Source: Pannonibacter sp051860505 (GTDB lineage: Bacteria > Pseudomonadota > Alphaproteobacteria > Rhizobiales > Stappiaceae). From it: a stretch of DNA of 64,000 bases. Under the pieces are notes generated by a model. That model searched no databases. It saw only the letters and a program-made list of their open reading frames with translations, and was not told where the DNA came from. This document shows, in pieces, positions 19,029-27,282 of this stretch (its first letter is position 1; each line of letters begins with the position of its first letter). The stretch is from positions 1 to 64,000 of the forward strand of contig NZ_JBHYDX010000007.1 in the NCBI RefSeq assembly GCF_051860505.1, written 5' to 3'. The position numbers and the translations under genes are program-made.

Positions 19029-19868
19029 ATGTCTAAGGCTCGTTCTTCGCTCGGACGCACGGTTGCCGCCCATTCGGTGCTGGGGCTCTACACCCTGATT
19101 GCCCTGTTCCCGGTGTTCGTCGTCGTCATCAACTCCTTCAAATCCCGCAAGGCGATCTTCGGCGATCCGCTGGCAATACCAACGCCATCGACCTTCGATC
19201 CGGTCGGCTACACCACCGTTCTGGCACAAGGGGATTTCTTCCTTTACTTCCAGAACAGCCTCGTCGTCACGGTCGCCTCGCTGTTCTTCGTGCTGCTGTT
19301 TGGCGCCATGGCGGCCTTTGCCCTGTCCGAGTATCGCTTCCGCGGCAACACGTTGATGGGCCTTTATCTTGCCATCGGCATCATGATCCCGATCCGTCTT
19401 GGGACCGTTGCGATCCTGCAGCTGATGGTCGCCTCCGGGCTGGTCAACACGCTGACGGCACTGATCCTGGTCTACACAGCGCAAGGCCTGCCCCTGGCCA
19501 TCTTCATCCTGTCGGAATTCATGCGCGGCATTTCCGATGACCTCAAGAACGCAGGCCGCATCGACGGGCTCAGCGAGTACAAGATCTTCTTGACGCTGGT
19601 GCTGCCGCTGGTGCGCCCCGCCATGGCGACAGTGGCCGTGTTTTCCATGATCCCGATCTGGAATGACCTCTGGTTCCCGCTGATCCTTGCGCCCTCGGAG
19701 GCCACCAAGACCGTGACGCTCGGCAGCCAGGTGTTCATCGGCCAGTTCGTCACCAACTGGAACGCCGTACTTGCCGCCCTGTCACTGGCGATCCTGCCGG
19801 TGCTGGTGCTGTACCTGATCTTCTCGCGCCAGCTCATCCGTGGCATCACCGCAGGAGCCGTGAAATGA
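19029..19868 (+). CDS. ABC sugar permease 2 of the murQ operon
   Basis: A 279-residue CUT1-type permease (MalG-like) with about six helices and an EAA loop (DDLKNAGRIDGLSEYKIFLTLVLP split near residues 173-196). Its final ATGA overlaps the start of the Gfo/Idh gene, so translation is coupled. It forms the channel with the preceding permease. Confidence 0.93.
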   Translation: MSKARSSLGRTVAAHSVLGLYTLIALFPVFVVVINSFKSRKAIFGDPLAIPTPSTFDPVGYTTVLAQGDFFLYFQNSLVVTVASLFFVLLFGAMAAFALSEYRFRGNTLMGLYLAIGIMIPIRLGTVAILQLMVASGLVNTLTALILVYTAQGLPLAIFILSEFMRGISDDLKNAGRIDGLSEYKIFLTLVLPLVRPAMATVAVFSMIPIWNDLWFPLILAPSEATKTVTLGSQVFIGQFVTNWNAVLAALSLAILPVLVLYLIFSRQLIRGITAGAVK

Positions 19869-20890
19869 TCCGCACCCTGGTCGTCGGACTTGGCAACATG
19901 GGGCTGAGCCACGCGCTCGCCTATCACGCCGATCCTGCCTTCGAAATCGTTGGTCTGGTCAGCCGGTCATGGCCGTCCAACCTGCCTGAGGCGCTTGCCA
20001 GCTATCCGCATCGCACCGACTACATGGCCGCGTTGAACGAGCTGAAACCGGATCTCGTCTGCATCGCGACCTATTCCGACACCCATGCCGACTATGCCTG
20101 TGCGGCGATGGATGCCGGCGCGCATGTCTTCGTCGAGAAGCCGCTTGCGACCAATGTGAAGGATGCCGAGCGGGTCGTCGCCAAGGCGGTGGAAACCGGG
20201 CGCAAGCTGGTGGTCGGCTATATCCTGCGCCATCACCCGAGCTGGCAACGGCTGATTGCCGAAGCGCGCGCCCTCGGTGGACCTTATGTCTTCCGGCTCA
20301 ACCTCAACCAGCAATCCTCGGGCCCGACCTGGGACGTGCACAAGACCTTGATGCAGACGACGCCGCCGATCGTCGACTGCGGCGTGCATTATGTCGATGT
20401 CATGTGCCAGATCACCGATGCCGCACCGGTGGAAGTTCGCGGCATGGGCCTGAGGCTCAGCAACGAAATCGCCGATGACATGTATAATTATGGCCACTTC
20501 CAGGTGCTTTTCGCCGATGGCAGCCTTGGCTGGTACGAGGCTGGCTGGGGTCCGATGATGTCGGACACGGCCTTCTTCGTGAAGGATGTGGTCAGCCCGA
20601 ATGGCGCCGTATCGATCCGGATGCCGGATACGGCGCGCTCGGACGACATCGACACCCATACGCAGACGTCGAAACTGCGCCTGCACAAGGCCGGCCTCGG
20701 CCACCAGGATCTCGACATGACGGACGAGCCGGATCACAACGGCTTGTGCGCCCGCGAGCAGGCCTATGTGGCCCGCGCCATCACAGAAAATCTCGACCTC
20801 ACCCGGCACATGTCCGATGCCGTTCGCTCCCTCGCCGTCTGTCTGGCGGCGGATGAGAGCGTGCGTTCCGGCCAGCCGGTCAAACTGTAA
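19865..20890 (+). CDS. Gfo/Idh/MocA-family oxidoreductase
   Basis: A 341-residue NAD(P)-dependent sugar oxidoreductase. The Rossmann motif VVGLGNMGLSHALAY is at the N-terminus and the family EKPLATN motif lies near residues 92-98; a GVHYVDVM segment near 174-181 carries the usual catalytic histidine region. The substrate is unknown. It is inserted between permease and ATPase genes of an amino-sugar importer, which suggests oxidation or epimerisation of the imported sugar. The start overlaps the permease stop by 4 bp. Confidence 0.9.
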   Translation: MIRTLVVGLGNMGLSHALAYHADPAFEIVGLVSRSWPSNLPEALASYPHRTDYMAALNELKPDLVCIATYSDTHADYACAAMDAGAHVFVEKPLATNVKDAERVVAKAVETGRKLVVGYILRHHPSWQRLIAEARALGGPYVFRLNLNQQSSGPTWDVHKTLMQTTPPIVDCGVHYVDVMCQITDAAPVEVRGMGLRLSNEIADDMYNYGHFQVLFADGSLGWYEAGWGPMMSDTAFFVKDVVSPNGAVSIRMPDTARSDDIDTHTQTSKLRLHKAGLGHQDLDMTDEPDHNGLCAREQAYVARAITENLDLTRHMSDAVRSLAVCLAADESVRSGQPVKL

Positions 20891-20902
20891 GCAGGAGACA
20901 TC

Positions 20903-21901
20903 ATGGGCGCGCTGTCCCTTACCAAGATCACCAAGTCCTTCGGCAAAGTGGACGTCATCAAGGGCGTCGACCTGACCGTCCACGATGGTGAGTTCTGCGT
21001 CTTCGTCGGCCCGTCGGGCTGCGGCAAGTCCACCCTCCTTCGCATCATCGCCGGCCTGGAGGATGCGACCAGCGGCCAGCTGTCGATCGATGGCACCGAC
21101 ATCACCAATGCGCCGCCGTCAAAGCGCGAGATCGCCATGGTGTTCCAGAGCTACGCGCTCTACCCGCACCTGACGGTGAAGGGCAACATGGCGCTGGCGC
21201 TGAAGCAGGCCGGAGCCTCGAAGGCGGAGATCGACGCTGCGGTCCAGCGTGCCTCGAACATGCTGTCGCTGGAGGCGCTGCTGGAGCGCCGCCCGGCCGA
21301 ACTCTCCGGTGGCCAGCGCCAGCGCGTCGCCATTGGCCGCGCCGTAGTGCGTACGCCGAAGCTGTTCCTGTTCGACGAACCGCTGTCGAACCTCGACGCA
21401 GCGCTCCGCGTCAACACCCGCATCGAGATCGCCCGTCTGCACCGCGACCTCAAGGCGACCATGATCTACGTGACGCATGATCAGGTCGAGGCCATGACCC
21501 TCGCCGACCGCATTGTCGTATTGAATGCGGGCCGCATCGAGCAGGTCGGCGCGCCGATGGAACTCTACAACGATCCGGACAATGTCTTTGTCGCCGGCTT
21601 CATCGGCTCGCCGCAGATGAATTTCCTGAAGGGCAACTTGCTCGACGGCCGCGGCGAAACGCTGGGCATCCGGCCGGAACACCTGGCGATCAGCCGCAGC
21701 GAAGGCAAGATCGCAGGCACGATCAGCCATGTCGAGCATCTGGGCGGCGAGACACTGGTCTATGTCCGCAGCGCCGAACACGGCCTCGTCACGGTGCGCC
21801 TTTTCGGCGAGCACAAGTTCACGGTCGATGAGGATGTCTTCGTCACCCCCGAGGCGGCCCGCTGCTACCACTTCGACAAGGACGGCAAGCGGATCCGCTG
21901 A
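20903..21901 (+). CDS. ABC sugar importer ATPase (UgpC/MalK type)
   Basis: A 332-residue ATPase with Walker A (GPSGCGKST), the signature LSGGQRQRVAIGRA, Walker B (LFLFDEPLSNLD) and the switch histidine in YVTHDQVEAMTL, followed by a C-terminal TOBE-type regulatory domain (GIRPEHLAISRSEG). It energises the importer encoded upstream. A hairpin at 21927-21947 follows its stop. Confidence 0.94.
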   Translation: MGALSLTKITKSFGKVDVIKGVDLTVHDGEFCVFVGPSGCGKSTLLRIIAGLEDATSGQLSIDGTDITNAPPSKREIAMVFQSYALYPHLTVKGNMALALKQAGASKAEIDAAVQRASNMLSLEALLERRPAELSGGQRQRVAIGRAVVRTPKLFLFDEPLSNLDAALRVNTRIEIARLHRDLKATMIYVTHDQVEAMTLADRIVVLNAGRIEQVGAPMELYNDPDNVFVAGFIGSPQMNFLKGNLLDGRGETLGIRPEHLAISRSEGKIAGTISHVEHLGGETLVYVRSAEHGLVTVRLFGEHKFTVDEDVFVTPEAARCYHFDKDGKRIR

Positions 21902-21926
21902 GCTGGAACCAGGCACGGAGCGAATA

Positions 21927-21947
21927 ACGGCGGGCCTTGCCCGCCGT
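21927..21947. terminator. Terminator-like hairpin, left of a convergent pair
   Basis: ACGGCGGGC-CTT-GCCCGCCGT forms a perfect 9-bp stem 25 bp after the ATPase stop. The same 21-bp hairpin recurs at 22133-22153, 24 bp from the stop of the convergent minus-strand ATPase. Each is well placed to end its own operon. Confidence 0.65.
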
Positions 21948-21955
21948 CAGACTGC

Positions 21956-22122
21956 TGACAAACCCTCTATCGTCATCCCGGACGCAGCGAAGCGGAGATC
22001 CGGGACCGGAGAGCCAAGGTGTCTCCGGGGCTAATTCATTGAAATATCGAGGCCTCGACTCTCCGGTCCCGGCTCGGCGCTACGCTTGGCCGGGATGACT
22101 TCGGTGAGGTCAAGGTTTGTCA
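21956..22122. repeat. 167-bp palindromic intergenic element
   Basis: The ends are inverted (TGACAAACC at 21956-21964; GGTTTGTCA at 22114-22122). Inside are GTCATCCCGG and CCGGGATGAC, and GGACCGGAGAG with CTCTCCGGTCC. The left part contains a small hairpin around CCGGACGCAGCGAAGCGG. It resembles REP/BIME elements of alphaproteobacteria and lies between two identical hairpins. No gene is present. Confidence 0.75.
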
Positions 22123-22132
22123 TCAAGTTCAA

Positions 22133-22153
22133 ACGGCGGGCCTTGCCCGCCGT
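22133..22153. terminator. Terminator-like hairpin, right of a convergent pair
   Basis: Exact second copy of the 21-bp hairpin at 21927-21947, placed 24 bp beyond the stop of the minus-strand ATPase gene (22178). It likely ends the leftward transcript. Confidence 0.6.
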
Positions 22154-22177
22154 TCTGCTGTCCGGGTCTGACGCGGC

Positions 22178-23239
<1,062 letters not shown>

Positions 23240-23262
23240 TGAGTTCCTCCCGTCTCTCGATC

Positions 23263-24042
23263 TTATTGCTCCGGAAACCGCCAGGCTTGCGCGTCGGCGG
23301 CGATGGCTGCGGCCACCTCGCACAATCGCGGGGCAACGGCTTCCAGATCTTCCAATGAGTTGCGCTGTGTTGTTGATGTGATGGACATCGCCCCGATGGC
23401 CCGGCCGGACGCAGACAGGATCGGTGCGGCAACGCAAATGATCCCTGGCTCATGCTCTTCGAGATCGAAGGCATAGCCGCGCTTGCGGATCATCTTGAGT
23501 TCACTGACCAGCGCTGCGCGTGAGGCCAGGGTCGCCGGCGTGAAGGCGTGGAAGGACTGGCGCGCAAGGGCCTGTTCCAGCCGGTCTTCGGGCAGGAATG
23601 CCAGCATTGCCTTGCCGACCCCGGTGCAATAGGCCGGGCCAACCTTGCCGGCCTGGCTGAACATGTCGACCGGCCGTGCCGCATTGCGCTTGTCGACATA
23701 GAGCACCTGCCCCTGGTCAAGCTGGGCCAAATGCAGCGTCTCGCCCAATTCCGCCGACAAGCGGTCGAGCCAGGGCCGGGCGATGGGGGCGAGCGAACTC
23801 TGCGTCCACGCCGCATGCGCCAGCCGCACCAGCCGGACGCCCAGCGAATAGACCTGTGCTTCCGGATCATAGGCCAGCATGCCCTGGTTGGTCAGGGTCT
23901 GCAGAAAGCGATAAAGCGTCGCCTTCGGATAGCCCCCCTGCCCGAGCAGCTCGGTAAACCGCACAGGCCGGCCGTGCCGGGCAACCATGTCCAGCACATC
24001 CAGGGCCTTGCCGACAGTTCCGTCGCCTTTTTCCTCGCTCAT
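23263..24042 (-). CDS. IclR-family regulator of the galactoside locus
   Basis: A 259-residue regulator: N-terminal winged helix (residues about 8-70; GGYPKATLYRFLQTLTNQG recognition region) and a C-terminal IclR effector domain (about 85-250; RPVDMFSQAGKVGPAYCTGV, ICVAAPILSASGRAIGAMSI). It is upstream of the ATPase gene on the same strand and divergent from the binding-protein gene, so it likely controls both. The ATG at 24042 (MSEEKGDG) has GGAGA upstream; a start at 24099 is less likely. Confidence 0.92.
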   Translation of the reverse strand: MSEEKGDGTVGKALDVLDMVARHGRPVRFTELLGQGGYPKATLYRFLQTLTNQGMLAYDPEAQVYSLGVRLVRLAHAAWTQSSLAPIARPWLDRLSAELGETLHLAQLDQGQVLYVDKRNAARPVDMFSQAGKVGPAYCTGVGKAMLAFLPEDRLEQALARQSFHAFTPATLASRAALVSELKMIRKRGYAFDLEEHEPGIICVAAPILSASGRAIGAMSITSTTQRNSLEDLEAVAPRLCEVAAAIAADAQAWRFPEQ

Positions 24043-24193
24043 TCCGTTTCTCCGCACCCGCGCCTTGACAGTCCTAAAGCTTCGCAGCATAGTTTTCAAT
24101 ATGCAAGACTAAGTTCCATTAATTGGAACAAACTTGCAAGTCCGATCCGCGCAGAAGCTGCGGCGAATATCGCGACATCCTTGGGAGGAGAAC

Positions 24194-25435
24194 ATGGTTC
24201 ATAAGTTGCTTGGCGGAGCCGCGCTGGCGGTTGCCGTCCTCATGTCCGGATCGGCCATGGCCGAGAAGCGGACACTGGTGTTCAACACAGACACGTCGGA
24301 CCCGGCGCCGAAGGCCGCCATGGAAGAGCTGATCACCCTGTTCGAGGCCGAGAACCCGGACATTGACGTCGTGGTCAACATGTTTGACCATGAAGGCTAC
24401 AAGACCGCGATCCGCAACTTCCTGACCGCCGATGCCCCGGATCTGGCCAACTGGTACGCCGGCAACCGCATGGCCCCCTTCGTCAAGGCGGGACAATTCA
24501 CCGACGTCAGCGATGTCTGGGCGGAAAATGGCCTGGCCGACAAGCTGTCCTCGTCACTCGCCTCAATGACCATCGACGGCAAGCAGTGGGGCGTGCCCTA
24601 CACGTATTACCAGTGGGGCATTTACTACAACAAGGACGCCTACAAGCAGGCTGGCGTCGATGTTCCCAAGACCTGGGACGAGTTCATCGCCAATTGCGCC
24701 AAGTTCAAGGCAGCCGGGATCGACTGCGTGACCACCGGCTCCAAGGCGCTTTGGCCGATCGCCGGGATCTTCGACTACCTGAACCTGCGCACCAACGGCT
24801 ATGAGTTTCACATGCAGCTCACCGCCGGTGAAGTTCCGTGGACGGATGACAGGGTCAAGGCCACGTTCGCCGAATGGGAGAAGCTCGTAGGCCCGGGCTA
24901 CATGACCGCCAACCATGCTGCGATTGACTGGCAGGATGCAGCCGCGCTGCTGGTCCAGGGCAAGGCCGCCAACTATGTCATGGGCAACTTCGCCGTTGCC
25001 GTGTTCAAAGACGGCGGCATGACCAATGACAGCCTCGGCTTCATGGTCTTCCCGGAGATCTCCGCCGGCGTCCCGCGCGCCGAAGAAGCCCCGACCGACA
25101 CGATCCACATTCCAGCCGGCGCCAAGAATGTCACTGATGCCAAGAAGTTCCTGGCATTTGTGGCCCGCGCCGACGTGCAGACCGCGCTCAACAAGACCCT
25201 CGGCCAGCTTCCGGTCAACAAGGGCTCTGCTGTCAACGCCGATGATCCGTTCCTGACCGCTGGCTTCGAGACGGTTTCGAGCGCGGCTGGCCTTGCCCAG
25301 TTCTTCGACCGCGATGCTCCGGCTGAAATGGCCAAGGCCGGAATGGAAGGCTTCCAGGAGTTCACCATCAAGCCGGACCGGCGCGATGCGATCCTGGACC
25401 GTCTCGAGAAGATGCGCCAGCGCATCTACAAGTAA
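24194..25435 (+). CDS. ABC sugar-binding protein of the galactoside locus
   Basis: A 413-residue periplasmic receptor of family 1 with a cleavable signal (MVHKLLGGAALAVAVLMSGS, cleavage after AMA). Core segments include ELITLFEAENPDIDVVVNMF, GVPYTYYQWGIYYNKDAYKQ split near residues 118-137, and DTIHIPAGAKNVTDAKKFL. The ATG at 24194 follows GGGAGGAGAAC; the frame upstream to 24134 is not needed. The linked alpha-galactosidase suggests raffinose- or melibiose-like ligands. A strong hairpin separates it from the permeases. Confidence 0.92.
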   Translation: MVHKLLGGAALAVAVLMSGSAMAEKRTLVFNTDTSDPAPKAAMEELITLFEAENPDIDVVVNMFDHEGYKTAIRNFLTADAPDLANWYAGNRMAPFVKAGQFTDVSDVWAENGLADKLSSSLASMTIDGKQWGVPYTYYQWGIYYNKDAYKQAGVDVPKTWDEFIANCAKFKAAGIDCVTTGSKALWPIAGIFDYLNLRTNGYEFHMQLTAGEVPWTDDRVKATFAEWEKLVGPGYMTANHAAIDWQDAAALLVQGKAANYVMGNFAVAVFKDGGMTNDSLGFMVFPEISAGVPRAEEAPTDTIHIPAGAKNVTDAKKFLAFVARADVQTALNKTLGQLPVNKGSAVNADDPFLTAGFETVSSAAGLAQFFDRDAPAEMAKAGMEGFQEFTIKPDRRDAILDRLEKMRQRIYK

Positions 25436-25441
25436 CCGGCC

Positions 25442-25475
25442 GACCCGGACGAAGCCCCACCGCTTCGTCCGGGTC
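25442..25475 (+). terminator. 13-bp hairpin between binding-protein and permease genes
   Basis: GACCCGGACGAAG (25442-25454) pairs perfectly with CTTCGTCCGGGTC (25463-25475) around an 8-nt loop, 6 bp after the binding-protein stop. No T-run follows; it probably protects the binding-protein message or reduces read-through. Confidence 0.65.
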
Positions 25476-25546
25476 ACCTGTCCCGTTCAGCGCGCCCGTT
25501 GTCCGAGATCGGAAACGGTCTGCCGCAGCGACCGGCTGAGGACCCC

Positions 25547-26434
25547 ATGCAGGCCTTCTTCAAGACCCACCAGCGACGTCTGGCGCCCTGGCTGTTCCTG
25601 GCCCCGGGAGCCGCCTTCTTTCTGTTCTATGTCATCGCCCCGATCTTTGAATCGATGGCCCTGTCCTTCTACGACTGGGATGGCCTTGGCGAGGCGACAT
25701 GGGTCGGGATTGGCAACTATATCGAGCTGGTGGACGACGAAGCGTTCTACATCTCGTTGAAGAACAACCTGCTCTGGCTTGTGCTCTACATGCTGGCGAT
25801 CCCCTTTGGCCTCGCGATCGCGATCTTCCTGAACCAGACTGTCTGGGGCATCAGGGCCTACAAATCGCTGTTCTTCTTTCCCTTTGTCATCAGCCAGGTC
25901 GTCGTCGGCCTGATGTTCTCGTGGTTCTACGCGCCGAATTTCGGCCTGCTCTACACACTCATCGAAGCCGTCACCGGTCAGGGCGTCGCCATTCTCGCCG
26001 ATGAGGACTATGTCACCTATGGCATCATCGCCGCCGGCCTGTGGCCGCAGATTGCCTATGTGATGATCCTGTATCTGACCGGCCTCAACAATGTCGCGCC
26101 CGACCAGATCGAGGCGGCGCGGCTTGACGGCGCCAGGGGCTGGAAGATGCTGTGGTATGTCATCCTGCCGCAATTGCGCCCGGCGACCTTTATCGCCGTC
26201 GTCGTCACCGTCATCGGCGCGCTGCGGTCGTTCGACCTCGTCTCGATCATGACCGACGGCGGCCCCTATGGCTCCTCGCGCGTCCTGTCCTTCTACATGT
26301 ATGAGCAGGCCCTGTCCGAATACGGCTTCCGCATGGGCTATGGCGCGGCCATCGCCGTCGTGCTCTTCGCCATCATGATGGTCTTCATCACCGGCTTCAT
26401 CTGGAAGATGTGGCGTGACGAGAAGGATCACTGA
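25547..26434 (+). CDS. ABC sugar permease 1 of the galactoside locus
   Basis: A 295-residue CUT1 permease with about six helices (first LAPWLFLAPGAAFFLFYVIA) and an EAA loop (QIEAARLDGARGWKMLWYVILP near residues 188-209). The ATG at 25547 has GAGGA 4 nt upstream and is preferred; a TTG at 25499 would add 16 residues but lacks a ribosome site. Two bases separate it from the next permease. Confidence 0.9.
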   Translation: MQAFFKTHQRRLAPWLFLAPGAAFFLFYVIAPIFESMALSFYDWDGLGEATWVGIGNYIELVDDEAFYISLKNNLLWLVLYMLAIPFGLAIAIFLNQTVWGIRAYKSLFFFPFVISQVVVGLMFSWFYAPNFGLLYTLIEAVTGQGVAILADEDYVTYGIIAAGLWPQIAYVMILYLTGLNNVAPDQIEAARLDGARGWKMLWYVILPQLRPATFIAVVVTVIGALRSFDLVSIMTDGGPYGSSRVLSFYMYEQALSEYGFRMGYGAAIAVVLFAIMMVFITGFIWKMWRDEKDH

Positions 26435-26436
26435 CC

Positions 26437-27282
26437 ATGTTTCCCCGTCCCATCCAGCAATCCAGCCGCCAGGCGCGGATCCTCTACCAGGTCGCCCTGC
26501 CGATCGCGCTGGTCGTCTGGCTGCTGCCCCTGCTCGGCGTTGCCGTGACCTCGCTGCGTCCCTCGTCTGATCTGGCCGCAGGCAATTATTTCGGCCTGCC
26601 CTCTGCCATCGCCTTCGACAATTATGCGGCCGTGTTCCGCAATTCGCCGATCGCCAGCTACATCCTGAACAGCTTCAAGGTGACGATCCCGACCGTCATT
26701 GGCGCGGTTGCCCTGTCGCTGATGACGGGCTTTGCCCTGGCCGTGTACAAGTTCCGCGGCAACGTGCTGATCTTCTTCCTGTTCGTTGCCGGCAACTTCG
26801 TGCCGTTCCAGATCCTGATGGTCCCGGTGCGAGACCTTACGCTGCAGATGGGTCTCTATGACACCACACTGGGCCTTGCCCTGTTCCACATCGCCTTCCA
26901 GACCGGGTTCTGCACCCTGTTCATGCGCAACTTCATCCGCGCCCTGCCCTTTGAGCTGATCGAGGCGGCCCGGGTGGAAGGCGTCAGCGAGATCCGGATC
27001 TTCTGGTACGTGGTCGTCCCCCTGATGCGCCCGGCCATTGCCGCCTTGTCGGTCCTGATCTTCACCTTCATCTGGAACGACTATTTCTGGGCAACGGTGC
27101 TGACCACCGGTGCGGCAACCCAGCCGGTGACGGCAGGCCTCTACTCGCTCAACGGCCAGTGGGTCGCGGCCTGGCATCTGGTGTCGGCCGGCTCGATCAT
27201 TGCCGCCATGCCCCCCGTGCTGATGTTCTTCCTGATGCAGAAGCATTTCATTGCCGGGCTGACACTTGGGGCTGTGAAATGA
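26437..27282 (+). CDS. ABC sugar permease 2 of the galactoside locus
   Basis: A 281-residue MalG-like permease with about six helices, a FRGNVLIFFLFVAGNFVPFQ segment, and an EAA loop (ELIEAARVEGVSEIRIFWYVVVP split near residues 172-194). It partners the preceding permease. Its final ATGA overlaps the alpha-galactosidase start, coupling import to hydrolysis. Confidence 0.93.
   Translation: MFPRPIQQSSRQARILYQVALPIALVVWLLPLLGVAVTSLRPSSDLAAGNYFGLPSAIAFDNYAAVFRNSPIASYILNSFKVTIPTVIGAVALSLMTGFALAVYKFRGNVLIFFLFVAGNFVPFQILMVPVRDLTLQMGLYDTTLGLALFHIAFQTGFCTLFMRNFIRALPFELIEAARVEGVSEIRIFWYVVVPLMRPAIAALSVLIFTFIWNDYFWATVLTTGAATQPVTAGLYSLNGQWVAAWHLVSAGSIIAAMPPVLMFFLMQKHFIAGLTLGAVK

Noticed and set aside
25499..25546. 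TTG start for the galactoside permease
   Set aside because: No ribosome site is present before the TTG, while GAGGA precedes the ATG at 25547.
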